The position numbers and the translations under genes were made by a program. Under the pieces are notes generated by a model. That model was not told the origin of the DNA and ran no database searches. It worked only from the letters and a program-made list of their open reading frames with translations. Positions 37,779 to 49,617 of a stretch of 64,000 bases of DNA are shown here, piece after piece. Source of the DNA: Macrobrachium rosenbergii (taxonomy: Eukaryota; Arthropoda; Malacostraca; Decapoda; Palaemonidae); NCBI RefSeq assembly GCF_040412425.1, contig NC_089749.1, positions 34,501,570-34,565,569 on the forward strand, given 5' to 3'. How positions within the stretch are numbered: the first letter of the stretch is position 1; every line of letters begins with the position of its first letter.

Positions 37779-38152
37779 CCTCCCATGATTCCTTCTTTTC
37801 CCCCTGGTAAAATACCATTCCAGGATGGGGTGCTAATGTGGAATGTGGGTGACGCGGTTTGTTTACAGTCCGCGAGTGGTGCGGGGTTTGTAACGGCACC
37901 TCACTCGGTGGGACTTTTGACATTGGGAATGTTTACAGGGTGGAGGCCTGTGATTGTGACAATCTCACCCTTTCTCATACACGACTCCATTTCATGGAGC
38001 TCACACCGGGGTAGTAACCCGGCTTAGCTTTTTAGCTTTTCTCTGGTATATTTAGCAATAGCTTTACCTAGAAATAAGTGCTGAAAGGTTATTTCACCGG
38101 GTGACACAGGTCTCTCCCCAGAAATAGATTTTTCCTTTGTCAAAATCCTTTT
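37779..38152 (+). repeat. Right inverted terminal repeat of DIRS D
   Basis: Inverse of the left ITR, ending ATTTTTCCTTTGTCAAAATC then CTTTTT. Confidence 0.85.
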
Positions 38153-38289
38153 TAAGGGATTACTGTTACCTTTAGATTACTCAGTTGTAATTCCTATTGT
38201 TATGAGAGTTCAGGTATCTGGCTGAAGTGAGGTAAATTTTTGAATTTTGAGATTAGTTGTGTAATAACCAGGTACTTGGTATGCATCGT

Positions 38290-38573
38290 GACACTACCTT
38301 TTCCTTGGATCCTTGATGGATGCTTAATAAGTCACGTAGTTTACCCAGCTCCTAAGGACAGGTTGCATCTCACCTAAGGTGTGCGGCTACAGGGAGATGT
38401 GGGCAGGACTGGCTTTCTACCTTCCTCCTGTTTTCCATCCTCTTCCAGTGGACGTGGGAGGAGTGAACGAGCCGTCACAAGCTGGACTGGCATGCATGCA
38501 TGCAGGTGATCTGCATGACTGAGTTTCCTGTCTATAATCCAGTTTTGTTTGGATTAATAGATGCATTTCCTAC
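38290..38573 (+). repeat. Third copy of the 278-bp repeat
   Basis: Matches both tandem units at 26011-26564 over their length, with small differences such as a short deletion near 38395. Confidence 0.85.
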
Positions 38574-38574
38574 C

Positions 38575-39140
38575 GTCTCTGGCAAGGAGAGAGAAGGATT
38601 GACTATGGGCAAGCCAATTGGTTGTTTTTAGCTACATAGTCTTTGACGTTGTGGGTTCATCCTTACCTTTCGAATCAAAGGTTTTCATACTTTCCTTTTA
38701 TTCAAAGTGCCCAGAAGTCTGGCAGTTGAACATCACACATGTTAAACAGATCAGAGGCATGGTATCCTTCCTTTGCTCTTTCATGACCAGGAAGAGAATA
38801 CAGTACCAAGTGAGCCAAACTACCAGTCAGTTCAGAGAGTCACTTGGAATCCTCCCTCCAGTAGTAAGTCTCCATATGTAAAGACCTAGGGTTTGTATTC
38901 ATGTAGGAACAAATGACAAATTTTTAATTAATTTGTATTTTTCCTAACATACAAAGCTGAGGTCTTTACATAAAAGGCCCACCTCTTACCACCCCTCATT
39001 CTTTTAACTTAAGAGATTGAATGCATACTGATTGCAAAAGTTTAACGGCTGGACTTTCCAGCTTCACCAAAAGTTATCCATATGTAAAGACCTCAGGTTT
39101 GTACGTTAGGAAAAATACAAATTAATTCAAAATTTGTCAT
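38575..39140 (+). mobile_element. 3' relic of DIRS family E (ICR plus ITR)
   Basis: 38575-38870 resembles the 3' untranslated part of element E (ACCAAGTGAGCC...CCAGTCAGTTCA at about 38808-38833 versus the E complement near 57260). 38870-38990 is an ICR, with GTAAAGACCTAGGGTTTGTA next to AACAAATGACAAATTTTTAA. It ends at ATTTGTCAT (39140), the outer end also seen at 46878. No recombinase remains. Confidence 0.6.
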
Positions 39141-39248
39141 TTTCCATGCAGTTAGAAATAATTCGTAGATTTTTATTGACTTACACAAATAAATGTGACT
39201 GCTGTAATTTGTTTAATTTTTAATTTTACATTTTTTTTTCACTTCTAG
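39141..39248 (+). other. NOP53 intron end
   Basis: T-rich polypyrimidine sequence leading to the acceptor TTCACTTCTAG (39248). Confidence 0.6.
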
Positions 39249-39368
39249 GATCAAAACTATTAACAAAGAGATAAAAGAAAATGAAAAAATACTAAAGTGT
39301 CGTCAGGCAGCAAGGAAAGCCTATCATGAGCAAAAGAAGAGTAAACCCCTTCGACTAGGAAAAGAGAA
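39249..39368 (+). CDS. NOP53: NOP53-like, next coding exon
   Basis: A 120-bp exon encoding IKTINKEIKENEKILKCRQA, then AYHEQKKSKPLRLGKEK. The KPLRLG motif corresponds to the conserved KPRRLGRLKY region of animal NOP53. The first base completes an Arg codon begun in exon 9791-9939. The donor is AA|GTAAGT, phase 2 again. Confidence 0.85.
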
Positions 39369-40778
39369 GTAAGTGCTTAGGTTGTGTTTGTAACGTCCTC
39401 AATTAACTGTTTTTTTTAATTACTGTATTTTCGGGTATCAAAGATGCTCCGACCTCAAATTTTCAAGAAGTTGAAGGCTTTGTTTTGGTGCACTGCATGT
39501 ATTTAACTGTGTCAGTGTATTGAAGTGCTATAGCCTCAGCTGGTACAGCATGTTGAGTATTGCATTTTTTTTTATCAGTTCATTGAGGTTAAAAATATTT
39601 TGTTTTGTATTTTTTCAAGTTCATTGATTTTAATACTCAATAAGCTTTTCTGAAGTTGACGTACCAGGAAACTGAAAAACTTAAACAGATTACCAATTAA
39701 TGCATATAGTAGTATAAACTGCCCAGCCATGTTCTCTCAGGTATTTTCATAGCCATCAGTGTTTCAGTGTGCACAAATAGATGGGGCTACAGCTGGTTCA
39801 GTATTTTAAGATAGTGTTGGATGTAGGCTTATGCAGCAATATTTTTAAATCTCCGACAAAGGAAAAACACTACAAAAGGAAATATTAGGTATATGGAATA
39901 ACATTTTATTGCAGTTACATTCTTCTCAAGACACAACACAAATGTGACATCCCAAATAGAACAAAATAAAAATAGAATGAAGGTTAAAATATTCACAATA
40001 CAGGTATTACAGATAATTCAACATTTTAATGTCAAGACCCATGTACATGATGACCAATCTGGCTATGGTAAGATTTATTGGTAAACCCTTTTAACATATG
40101 ACAATTTCACTTTTGTTAACTAATAATGTTGTTTTAAACTGGGATTATTTAACTCATCTACTATTGTCAGCCGATACCAGAATTTTTGGTGACTATTCTT
40201 TTTTATGATAATTTTGTTTATTACAATTTTAATTAAGTATTATTTATACAGTTCATTCAGAAGTACTATACTGGAGTTCAAATTACTGTCTAGCAAAGGC
40301 AACACTCCTCTGAGGTTAGGATAAGCCTGTGAATACTAGTAATATTGATATGCAACATATGTTACTGCTCCTCAATTGACTAATTTTCCAGCCTACCAGT
40401 ATGAGAATGAATCTGGATGACAAGCCATATTTTTTGCTTTTATAATACTGTTGTTTATTTACCATTTTAACTAAGTATAATTTATACTCCACATTCAGAG
40501 GTCATATACAGGAGTTCAGATTACTGTCTAGCAAAGGTAACCCTCCTCTGACAATTAGGACAGGCCTGTGAAAAATGTAACCTGCAGCCTCTAAGATGCA
40601 TAGTAAATTTCTGAGACTTATTTCAGGAATAAAAAGTGCTTTGGATGCTGGGAAATATGGCATATTATTTGTAGTTGCGAAATAATTGAAAATTCAGCAT
40701 TTTTAAATTAAAAAGATATTGCAAGGACTATGAAGTCAGATTAGTAGCCAATATTATACTCTGCCACTTCTTTCTTAG
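39369..40778 (+). other. NOP53 intron
   Basis: Contains an imperfect direct repeat: 40195-40335 and 40432-40574 share GAGTTCA-ATTACTGTCTAGC then AAAGG-AAC-CTCCTCTGA. No gene is seen. Confidence 0.6.
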
Positions 40779-40922
40779 GTTCCAGGCTGAAGACATTGCT
40801 GTCAGTTTAGGCACAGAGTTGAAAGGCTCATTGAGATCAGTAAGACCTGCTTGTAATTTGCTTGAGGAAAGATTCAAGAACCTACAAAGAAGAAACCTGA
40901 TTGAACCTCGTGTAAGAGTCAA
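40779..40922 (+). CDS. NOP53: NOP53-like, conserved C-terminal exon
   Basis: A 144-bp exon carrying the best diagnostic block: ELKGSLRSVRPACNLLEERF, then KNLQRRNLIEPRVRVK. Human NOP53 has the same ELT-SLRTLKPEGN, RFKSFQRRNMIEPRER arrangement from my memory of the family. Boundaries are acceptor TTTCTTAG and donor AA|GTAAGT. The three internal coding junctions in this gene are all phase 2 and join in frame. Confidence 0.9.
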
Positions 40923-41545
40923 GTAAGTACAGAAGTGTATTTTTTCATGTTTGTAGGTATGTATTGAAATTTTATGCTCTACATAAGCTTTTAGAAGCAA
41001 TTGTGATTTTTACATGGTAGCAGAACCAAGTAGGAATTTTCACCACATTTGATGATGAAACTATAATTCAGATGCAAAATGTATTGCATTATTTACAAGA
41101 AACAATTCAATAAAAATGGTATTTAGGTTGATATGGTATGTAGGGCACTTATGACAGGACCAGTGTTTTAAAAAGGGTTGTTCTGTCCAGTGTAGACAAG
41201 ACTGACAAGCTTATAACTATGTAATGAATATTAGTTATTTCATGAGTTTACCAATAATGAAAACTTAGAAAGCAGGAAAAAGCCCTACTCCCATTTGTGT
41301 TCTAAAGCACTATATTATTTTCCCTGGGTAATGTTATGGTAACACCCTGTCTGTGGTGGACAACTCAAAAAAGTGCATATGTATTAGTCTCATACTCCAG
41401 TATACACAAGTACTATGTTAAAGCAATGCTGTGTTCATCTCAGTACAGTATTATATCATTTTATATTTTTAAGTTTATTTAGAATTTTTAGTTTAAATAT
41501 TTTGGGGACTGATGAAGCTTACCTTTTTATCATATCTCATTTCAG

Positions 41546-41642
41546 GCACCCCAAGCCAAAACTCAAGAAGACAGTAATGAAGAAGGACCACAAAGCACTT
41601 CTTTACCAAATAGAAAAAATGGTTGAAGAGAAAATGGGGTAG
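41546..41642 (+). CDS. NOP53: NOP53-like, last exon with stop codon
   Basis: A 97-bp exon after acceptor CATTTCAG, encoding HPKPKLKKTVMKKDHKALLY, QIEKMVEEKMG and TAG at 41640-41642. It is basic and helical. Its tail differs from the vertebrate KYKVKLVEKRAFREI ending, so it is lineage-specific or fast evolving. Confidence 0.82.
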
Positions 41643-44600
41643 CAATAACTGTTAGCTTAACCTTCAAGTGAAGCAAAATTTGTAGTACTGTATTTTGTTT
41701 CTGGTGTATTGTACAGATTCAGTTATCATGTGTTATGCATGTTAAGGTTGTCATTATATCTGCCAATATGATATTGCTTATAAAATTTGGTATACCCACT
41801 TGAAAAATAGGATTTAATTTTATGACACAAAAAGTATAACCAATTTATGAAAGAAGAAAATTAATGAGTTCATGTAAAATTAAGTAAGTCAGAAAAAACA
41901 TAAAAAGTATGTTCATCAGAGTAAAGTGTTTTAATCTTTGTGCATACTCCATGTAAATATACTGTCAAAGCAGTGAATTACAAAATTCATGAATAAGAAA
42001 AAACACTGCAAATTGTCTTTTTCCAAGTCTCAGTATAAAAGACGTGAAGGTTAAATATAAGGCAGCCACCTCTTAGTAGCAGCACTCTGCACCTTTCCTT
42101 TCTGGCTGCTTTTTGTATTCCTGCACTTTACCATTACATTTGTTGGCTGTTTGGAGGGTTGTCCTGTATTTGTGGCCTAATTCTAGGATTTTACAGGTCA
42201 TGATGAGAGTTGCCAGTCATTTTGTATCCTGTAAAGTATGAATTTTGATGTTTATCTGACCTGTTTTGTGTATTTTTTTACAATATTACAAATTTAATTA
42301 AACAACTACAGTAGGATTGTCTTCTTTAAAGTGTAATTCACCAAACTTCTTATTCCTGGCTGTTTGGATTGCTTGGACTGGTCAAAGCAAGTGTGGACCA
42401 AATGTGACACTCATCATGCCTAAATACAAGAGGAAGAATCAGAGCAAGTTGAGGCAAATCAAGATGACACCTTCCCATTTCTTTTGCTCTCTTTGAGTTG
42501 CAGGTTTAACCTTCACCTGTGTCAAAACATCAGAAGTGGTCTGCCCTAAGCTGTCGTTAGATCCTTTGATTTTTAGAATTTGAAAGATATGTTGCGTGAC
42601 TGTGACATGAAAACTACAATTATTTTTCTGGACTTGATAAGGGCTGTCAGTGTTGATGGAACTTCAGAGATTTTTCATTTGTCAATATTAAAATTCCTAA
42701 AGATTTCACTAGTCCATGTTGTAACTATTTTTGAGGTTCATGCTCATATTACCAGCATATTTTGTGATATCAGTCTTGGACTTAAAGGACAGAACTCGAA
42801 TAATTCAAGAAGCTTCAGTTAAGACTTTCATACCTTGGACCACTCAGCACCCTGTGTAACTTGCTTTCACAGCTGACAAGACAAAGGTAGGAATATCGGG
42901 TAGTGAGAACATCTGGAGTCAGATAGAAGATCCTCCCAAGGAACTGTAATCATTACCATCATATTTTGGCTCTTACCATTGAGTTTGTCCATCCAAGGAG
43001 GCATGGGCCTGTATTACCCAATAATGATAAGGGATAATCCCAGGACTTTACTTCAAAGAACTGATCAGTGAGATGTATTTTCAAGGACTTGTCTTTGTGA
43101 ACAGGGTGAGACATGGGACTCCTGTAGGAAGCATAACCTTGATAGGCATTTGGATCATGGTCAGAACAGGCATTGACAAAGGGTAAGGACCAAGACAGAC
43201 ATAAACTGTTAAGAGTGATCATCTGCTATATTTTGTGTAGAGTAGTGGAAGATGTAGTTGTCATGCTCATGACTTGATAAATTTTAATTACCCACTGTGT
43301 ATATAAAAGTGAAACACTTGTTTTACTTCACCTGCTTCAGCAACATCAGCCAGCCCAAATCATTTTGACTCGCTGAAAAAAAGATAATTTTTGAGCAAAA
43401 ATGTGTTATTACAGACAACAACTAGGATGATTCAGTTGGTGTTATTTGTTAAGCGCAGTGAAGAAAGTTTGGCATCACTTCAAGACTTGGATAACAACTC
43501 TGAGTGGCATTTGGAAGGATTGCACCTCCACAATGAAGATTGTCTTGGTAGCGGGAGAAAAGGCAGAGTTTCTTCAAGTGCGAGTTTGTCTTAGATTGAC
43601 CAAATGTTGCCCATGGCTGATTTTGTTGAACAGGTCTTGACTCAGCAGGGTTAATGCTGCTGGTGACTTGTAACTAGTCTTGTACTTGAACAAACTAAGC
43701 CTTTTCTCCCTCTACCAATTCATTCTTCCCTGTGGAGGTAAAATCTTTCCTAGTGCCCACTCAAAATCAGTATCCAAGTTGAATAGTGACACCAGCCTGT
43801 CTTCAATTAGTTTATTCACCAACTGATTACTGTACTTTCAAGTTATTTTCAGTTATGATTGGCATTTTGTTTCATAATACTAGTGTTCTCCATTGAATGA
43901 AAATTCCATTATTACCAAAGGAGCCTAAGTAAAACAATGGTTCACTTTATGTCGCCAATAGGTAAGTACGGTCTGTGGAGTCATGAGAATGAAAACCACA
44001 TCTTCAACTCTTGAAGGGCAATATTCCACCTGGCATGTCTCCAACACTTTTCTAAGCACCCTTGAGGTACTCTCTCCATGATTACTGAGACTGCTTTATT
44101 ATGCAATCATTAAAATAATTTCAGGTGGTTTTCTTAGAAAGGATCACCACGGCCAATTTAATCAAGCTCCTGGAGCCACTTTTTTGTGAGAACATCAGTA
44201 GGACCAAGAAACTGACTATTGCCTCAAGATGTTCTCTCACTGCTAAGCGTCCCTCTTTCTATGTTCCTTCTATGAAAAAAATCTACACTGCTCTTTTTCA
44301 GGACTGACTGGCCTTCCCTATCATTTTCTAAAAAATCTTCTTTCCCTCTGTTTCCATGTTGAAAATTACGCACACTTTTATTCAGCCAATTTTCTATGAC
44401 AAATATTCAGTACATATGATGTACTATACAGGCAACATATATTAGGAATCAAAACAGCACTCTCAAAATTTATATTCAAAACCAAAGTTATATGAGCATT
44501 TAACACTAACGTTTTCAAAAGTTTTTATTGTTGAAATTATAATGCTAGATTCAAAAACAAAATTATAAAAAGCTTCATATTCCTCCCATAAAATTTCTAA

Positions 44601-45056
44601 CAGATGTCCATGCAGACAATAAATAGCAAAAAAAACTGATATAATATTTATGTTGACAATATTAACCTGTCAAAAATGATGCATCAATATTTGGGCTAAA
44701 GATGCAGTTTAGCGCTTAAATATAAACGCACTTGTCAATGGTAAAGCATGAAAGAGTAAATAAATTCATGACTGAAATTGTAGAAGCACTGCTCACAAGT
44801 TAAGGTTTAAATGCGAGATTTGAAAAAATTACAAAAGGCTTCATGTTCTCCCATAAAAATTGTAGACAAACAGAAAGTTTATATTCTGTTATGATAGTAA
44901 TTATTTACATATCAAAAATTATTAGTCTATACTTGGGTCAAAGATCACCAATTTTGCAAGCTGCATATAATGTACTGAATAGTACTGTCAATCTAACATT
45001 CAAATACTGTATAACAGCACTATTGTCAATAGTAAAATGTAAATCAATTTTCAGAT

Positions 45057-45110
45057 GTATCACAGTGTACTGTGATACACCTAAGTGTATTCAACCTCAA
45101 TACACTTAGG
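45057..45110. repeat. Two adjacent hairpin-forming inverted repeats
   Basis: 45057-45078 is GTATCACAGT-GT-ACTGTGATAC (10-bp perfect arms). 45080-45110 has 12-bp perfect arms (CCTAAGTGTATT / AATACACTTAGG) around a 7-base loop. They sit about 680 bp past the CCDC124 stop and could be in its 3' UTR, or be MITE remains. Confidence 0.75.
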
Positions 45111-45472
45111 TTGCTATTTTCACAATTTTGATTCTCAGACTTGTGTTAAAACTAAAATTTAGATCAATAAGCTAGAAGTGACACTACAGTAATTTACTAA
45201 AAAATTAACAAAGATAACTGCTGCAGAAATTTATAACCTATTCTTTTGAACTGGAGAGCATAACAAAAGACAAACGTTACATGTGTTAGCTACTTTGATT
45301 TGTGGCTTACTAACTGAAAATCAGTAAATTACTCATTGGTTCATATGAACTACAACAGGCTGTTAAGAAACAATACTTCTCTGCTTGTTTTGAAAACAAA
45401 AAAATACCTTCTCAGTTCAAACTTTGATATGGAAAGAGAAACCAAACTTCATTTCAGTACAGCTATTACTAT

Positions 45473-45497
45473 AAAAAAAAAAAAAAAAAAAAAAAAA
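45473..45497. repeat. (A)25 homopolymer
   Basis: An uninterrupted A-run about 300 bp from the CCDC124 stop on the opposite strand. It could be the tail of a retroposed sequence. Confidence 0.9.
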
Positions 45498-45792
45498 TTG
45501 CACTCGGGGTCCAAGCACACTCCAATATAGCCACTGAAATACCGTAATCTAATTTCTTCTTAAATAAGATACTGTACATTTACATTCAACTACTGACCAA
45601 TATGAATTCATTCCTTTTGTGAATATTATAAACACCACTTCATCAGACAAAAGTATAAAGCATAAATGTCATATGGTTTCCACTAAAGCATTGTAGATGA
45701 TTCTCATTCGATAATAGCATAGGCCTTAAATAAACGCAAATAAAGACCGTAATAAACAATAACTCGACACTGATATATTTCTGGTGTACTTT

Positions 45793-45979
45793 CTAAGCTC
45801 TTCTGTTCAATGGGTTTTCTGGACTTTTCTGCCACTCCTTTCTAAGCATTTGTTTTTGTTGAGATAGACGTAAAGTAGGATTCTCCTTTTTAATTTGTGG
45901 TAATCGTTTTTCTTCAAATGCTTTAAAAGCTGCTGCCATCCTTTTCTCTGGGTGAAGATCAGCTGTGTCATCAGCCACG
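45793..45979 (-). CDS. CCDC124: CCDC124 (Lso2-like) C-terminal exon
   Basis: The last coding exon of a CCDC124/Lso2-family protein, a ribosome-associated factor linked to hibernating and recovering 80S ribosomes. The frame reads VADDTADLHPEKRMAAAFKA, then FEEKRLP-IKKENPTLRLSQ and KEWQKSPENPLNRRA, then TAG at 45793. The family's conserved block (HPE-RM-AAF-AFEE, ENP-RLSQ-KQ-L-KEW, SP-NP-N) is present throughout. The acceptor on the - strand is TTTCTTTTAG before C at 45979; that C completes a codon from the preceding exon. Vertebrate relatives continue a few residues past NQRA, so this one is short at the C-terminus. Upstream exons were not found up to 64000 and are probably outside. Confidence 0.88.
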
Positions 45980-46877
45980 CTAAAAGAAATAAGTGGCATT
46001 AAAATAATTTCTTAGGGAAATATCTAATGCATTACAGCCTGCAGGTTTTCATTTGCAATTAAAACTAAGTAAGTAATGACATTCATCTGTTACGAACAAC
46101 AAATAAATTGTAAGCTAAACATCTTAACTTACTTTGGAGGGTTAACTATTAAACAAGTAGTTCATGTAAAGTTACTCCATCTCTGGCACATTATCTCCTC
46201 ACACATTTTGCACCTACTTTAAATATCTAATGTGAACCCAAATACTAAGCTTACCATGTATGTCCCAAAGTTACCAGCTCTTCGGTTTTTTAAATGCTGA
46301 ATATACAAAACTAACTAATATTATTCTGGTCTTACTGCTGATTAAACATGAACACCCTTATCTGCTTGATACTGATACATACCATAACCTAAAATTATTT
46401 TTAATACAAACAATGATTTACCTATATGCATTAACTTCAAATTGTCCCTTCAAATTTGTAAGGGTTTCACAAATTGTTCCTTCCGATTTGTAAGGGTTTC
46501 AAATGGAAGCAACAATAAATAAAAAAAAAAAAAAAAATTTTGGCCTCCTAATCCAGGGCATCTGACCAGCCCACAGACTAGGTTAGAATAGGATACAAGC
46601 AACCAGTAGTTTAGTTGAAGCTCTTCAGAACTACAGTATTATTAAAAAAAAATTTTGCACAGCAAATTAAGTTTAAATTCCACACAAATTATATGAAGCT
46701 TCTGTAAAAGTTGAAACATGTTGGACGCCTGCCAATGTCAGTATACCAGAAATGAGGATGCCAATAAAGCTGCCAAAGCTGCAATTATGATGATACCAGG
46801 TCAAATGGAACTATCCCAGTCAATGATTACTGAATATCTCTGAAACCAATCGTATAAGTTATGGAACAGAATGGAAT
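45980..46877 (-). other. CCDC124 intron, start
   Basis: AT-rich intron with a 17-A run at 46521-46537. No feature is seen until the DIRS E end at about 46878. Confidence 0.55.
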
Positions 46878-47179
46878 ATGACAAATTTTTAATTCATTTG
46901 TATTTTTTTATAGCTAACAAACTTATGGTCTTAACATGAGGATAAATCTTCTAGCACCATCTGGAGACCAGTAGAAAAAAAAAAATATGTAAAATTGTAG
47001 TGCAAGGTATTGGTGGCAACGAGGTACGGGTGACAGAGGAAGAAACAACCAACCTACCCTCGCCCAAGGATGTTGTGATGCATCAGTTTCTTCCAGCCCA
47101 GGGAATCCATTGAGGGGTGGCAAGAGGTGGGCAATATACGTTAAGACCGTAGGTTTGTTAGCTATGTAAAAAAACAAAT
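46878..47179 (-). repeat. 3' ITR and part of the ICR of DIRS E
   Basis: Outer end ATGACAAATTTTTAATTCAT (46878-46897), then AACTTATGGTCTTAAC. An inverted partner GTTAAGACCGTAGGTTTGTT at 47139-47158 leads into the DIRS C junction. Confidence 0.7.
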
Positions 47180-47599
47180 AAAACAGGTTTTGACGTAGGA
47201 AAAACCTATTTTTGGTAGTCGCTGTTGAGTCCTCAAGGCGTTACCCTTCTATGGTCTACCAGAGCTCCATGGTAACCAAACTAATGTCAAAGAATTCTCT
47301 TTTAGCTGGTCTCACAGCCGGGTATTGTGTCATAGTGATAAACACTGTAACACTTGATGGATTATGTAACGGATTCAAAGATAAGGGGACACTTTTGCAA
47401 CTCTTTACAGTGAGGCTGTATACCCAGGCTCTACCACTACCAAAACCTGCTCAGAAGAAGTGATTAATGTGTATGCACAATCTGCCATATTGTCAATAAC
47501 AGACCTGCACGGAGACCAAGAAGCATTACTTTCTGTTGGTCAATGCAGGATGATCCCTTGGCCAAATCCCATGCCTTTTGTCAAGGAAGTGGGAGGGTT
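47180..47599 (-). repeat. Right inverted terminal repeat of DIRS C
   Basis: AAACAGGTTTTGACGTAGG at the outer end, then the family ITR with ATGGTCTACCAGAGCTCCAT. The junction with DIRS E is at about 47180. Confidence 0.85.
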
Positions 47600-47689
47600 T
47601 TGAGGACTCAACAGCAACTACCAAAAATAGGTTTTTCCTATGTCAAAACCTGTTTTTTGATGGTGTAGTTGCTTGTTTCATCCTCAAGG
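47600..47689 (-). repeat. ICR of DIRS C
   Basis: TTGAGGACTCAACAGCAACT... and CAAAACCTGTTTTTTGATGG...TTGCTTGTTTCATCCTC are the inverse of the C outer ends at 47180-47235 and 57120-57157. Confidence 0.85.
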
Positions 47690-47999
47690 CGCTTTACAAA
47701 GAAACTGACGTGATGAAAGGGCTTAAGCTCTCAATTTTTAATCCAAACACCCCAAAGGAAAAACATTTCTGGTCCAAGGTCAAGCCCCAAATTTCAAGCC
47801 CATACTTTATTTCAAATACTCCTCAAGTTTTGGTGCCAAAGAACATGAAATTATACACAAACTTATGTTTTAGGATGTAGTTCTACAGTGGCTTACCTAA
47901 GCATGCTGGGTTTGGTTGCAGTATTGTCGCCCTTATCCGAGCGATAGTTAGCACACTCACTGTCAATAAGACCCCTGGTTTTCTGCTGTAGTGCCTAGG

Positions 48000-49462
48000 G
48001 GTCAGGACTAACCTACTGATACACAGTGTAGTTGAATTTGTTCAAGCTTCTGGCAATAACTTTTTTTTAAATAGTCTCTGATGATCACCCAGTACATCTG
48101 GAGACTTCTTCAAAAAAGACATTCCTGAAAAGGGTTTGGATTTTCCTTTTTAACCCTTAAAGGATGGGAATCCTCATACGAGTATTAATATTACATGCCA
48201 TAATGTTTGAATGAATTTAGCAGGAAAGAGGTTCATAGCACTTTTCAATGGTCCATAAATGACTTATGGCAACTTATTACTTCGGCACGGAAGAGACATC
48301 ATCAGTATGCCTTGAGATTTCAGAGGGTGTAGTTCCTCCTTGCAACTCCAGGACATCTTATGTATTTGCTCATAAATATACCCAGGGATTGCTACAATTG
48401 TAATTTTGCAAAGAAATATTAGAAAAAACATGTATACCTCACAAAAAGTTACAGCATCTAGTAAATATTTCACAACAAATATACTCAGAATTTGTTACTG
48501 ATTTTAGTTCTTATCTGTTATGATATTGTGTGAGCTATAATTATAATTTCACAAAAAATAAAATAAATTATTAGAAAAAACATGTATAACTTGGTAAAAT
48601 TAACATATTTTTACGAGTGATTTGTAAAAGAGGCCCCACACAGGGTTGTAAGTAATTACTTCCAACTTCTCATAGAAGGTAGGGAAAAATTTTTAACATT
48701 TCTCTTACACCATGTGCATTTGTGTATCTTCCTCTTTCCATTCATGTATTTTTTTTCTTAAATTGGCTTACCTTAAAGTTTGCCTGGTTTGGGGGTGTGC
48801 TTCATATATATATATATTTAGCCCACCCCTTAAGGATTAATGAGAGACACTACAATCATTCTCAGCCCTTGTAAGGAGGGTGGTTTGTTCGTGCTAGGGT
48901 GTAGGAGAATCGTACCCTCTGGGACGTTTGCCGTGACTTCTAGGTAAACCTTTTGTCCTTGAACCTGGCACAATGTCTTTTCTGCTAAATTCAGTTTTCT
49001 TAATAAAATTAGGGATTTCCTTCTTTCTTAAAGGATTCTCATTCTTGGCTAGGAATGATGGACCAGGGGGCAATAATAATTGATAGTCAGCTGTTTGCAC
49101 GATGTATTGTCCCTGTCTAAGAGAGCCCAGTTCACTAATACGAGCTCCTGAAGCTAACACAAGAAGATCGCCTTTTGTAGCATGTGAGTTGTGGTTGTAT
49201 TGGGTCCGCTGAATTGAGGGGTAGATAGTCTAAGCACCTTGTTCAGGGACCAAGTAATTGGAAGCCTTTCGGGAATGGGTCTTTGTAGTGCAAAAGACCA
49301 GAGAAGGGAAGTGACACTTTCTATATTAGAGTCAATCTCAAATCCATAAAGCAAGGGTTCCATTAATGCTGCTTTGTATGCCATGATTGCTGTAACAGCA
49401 AGACATTTTTCCTCAAAAAGGTATATAAGAAATTTTAAAAGTGTTTTACATAGAAATTTCAA
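48000..49462 (-). pseudogene. DIRS C tyrosine recombinase, broken and interrupted
   Basis: Block 49154-49462 carries the N-terminal part (MAYKAALMEPLLYGF, PERLPITWSLNKVLRL) and 48894-49160 carries LASGARISELGSLRQ. The catalytic domain is then cut by a MITE at 48154-48836. The residue aligned with the presumed Tyr of copy B reads Gln near 48050. It is non-functional. Confidence 0.72.
48154..48836. mobile_element. piggyBac-like MITE with TTAA target site
   Basis: A 683-bp insertion flanked by TTAA (48150-48153 and 48837-48840). Its ends are CCCTTAAAGGATGGG and, inverted, TCCTTAAGGGGTGGG. The paralogous site in copy B (near 13755) has a single TTAA. TTAA targets and C-rich ends fit piggyBac-mobilised MITEs. 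No transposase is present. Confidence 0.8.
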
Positions 49463-49617
49463 CTGGGCTCTCAGTATGGATATAATCTAACTATATCTTC
49501 CATATGAACTGGTATTGTCGGATAGACAATGTCCGTAGTTTTTGCACTAGGTACCTAGTAATATTGGGCAAGTAATTTTCACGGTAGGCAATATTTAAAA
49601 ATACACTTGTGAAGGTC

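Larger units (their letters stand above)
41643..45792. other. Intergenic/3' UTR region between two convergent genes
   Basis: A 4.15-kb gap between the NOP53 stop (41642, +) and the CCDC124 stop (45793, -). It should hold both 3' UTRs. Short frames (42580-42822, 43391-43640, 44125-44307) show no domain I recognise and may be decayed repeats. Complementary AATAAA signals for the - strand gene are possible near 44371 and 44523, but nothing decides between them. A pair of hairpins lies at 45057-45110. Confidence 0.5.

Noticed and set aside
42580..43640. Possible transposase fragments in the intergenic region
   Set aside because: Segments such as KKVWHHFKTWITT look superficially transposase-like, but no catalytic motif or terminal repeats were found.
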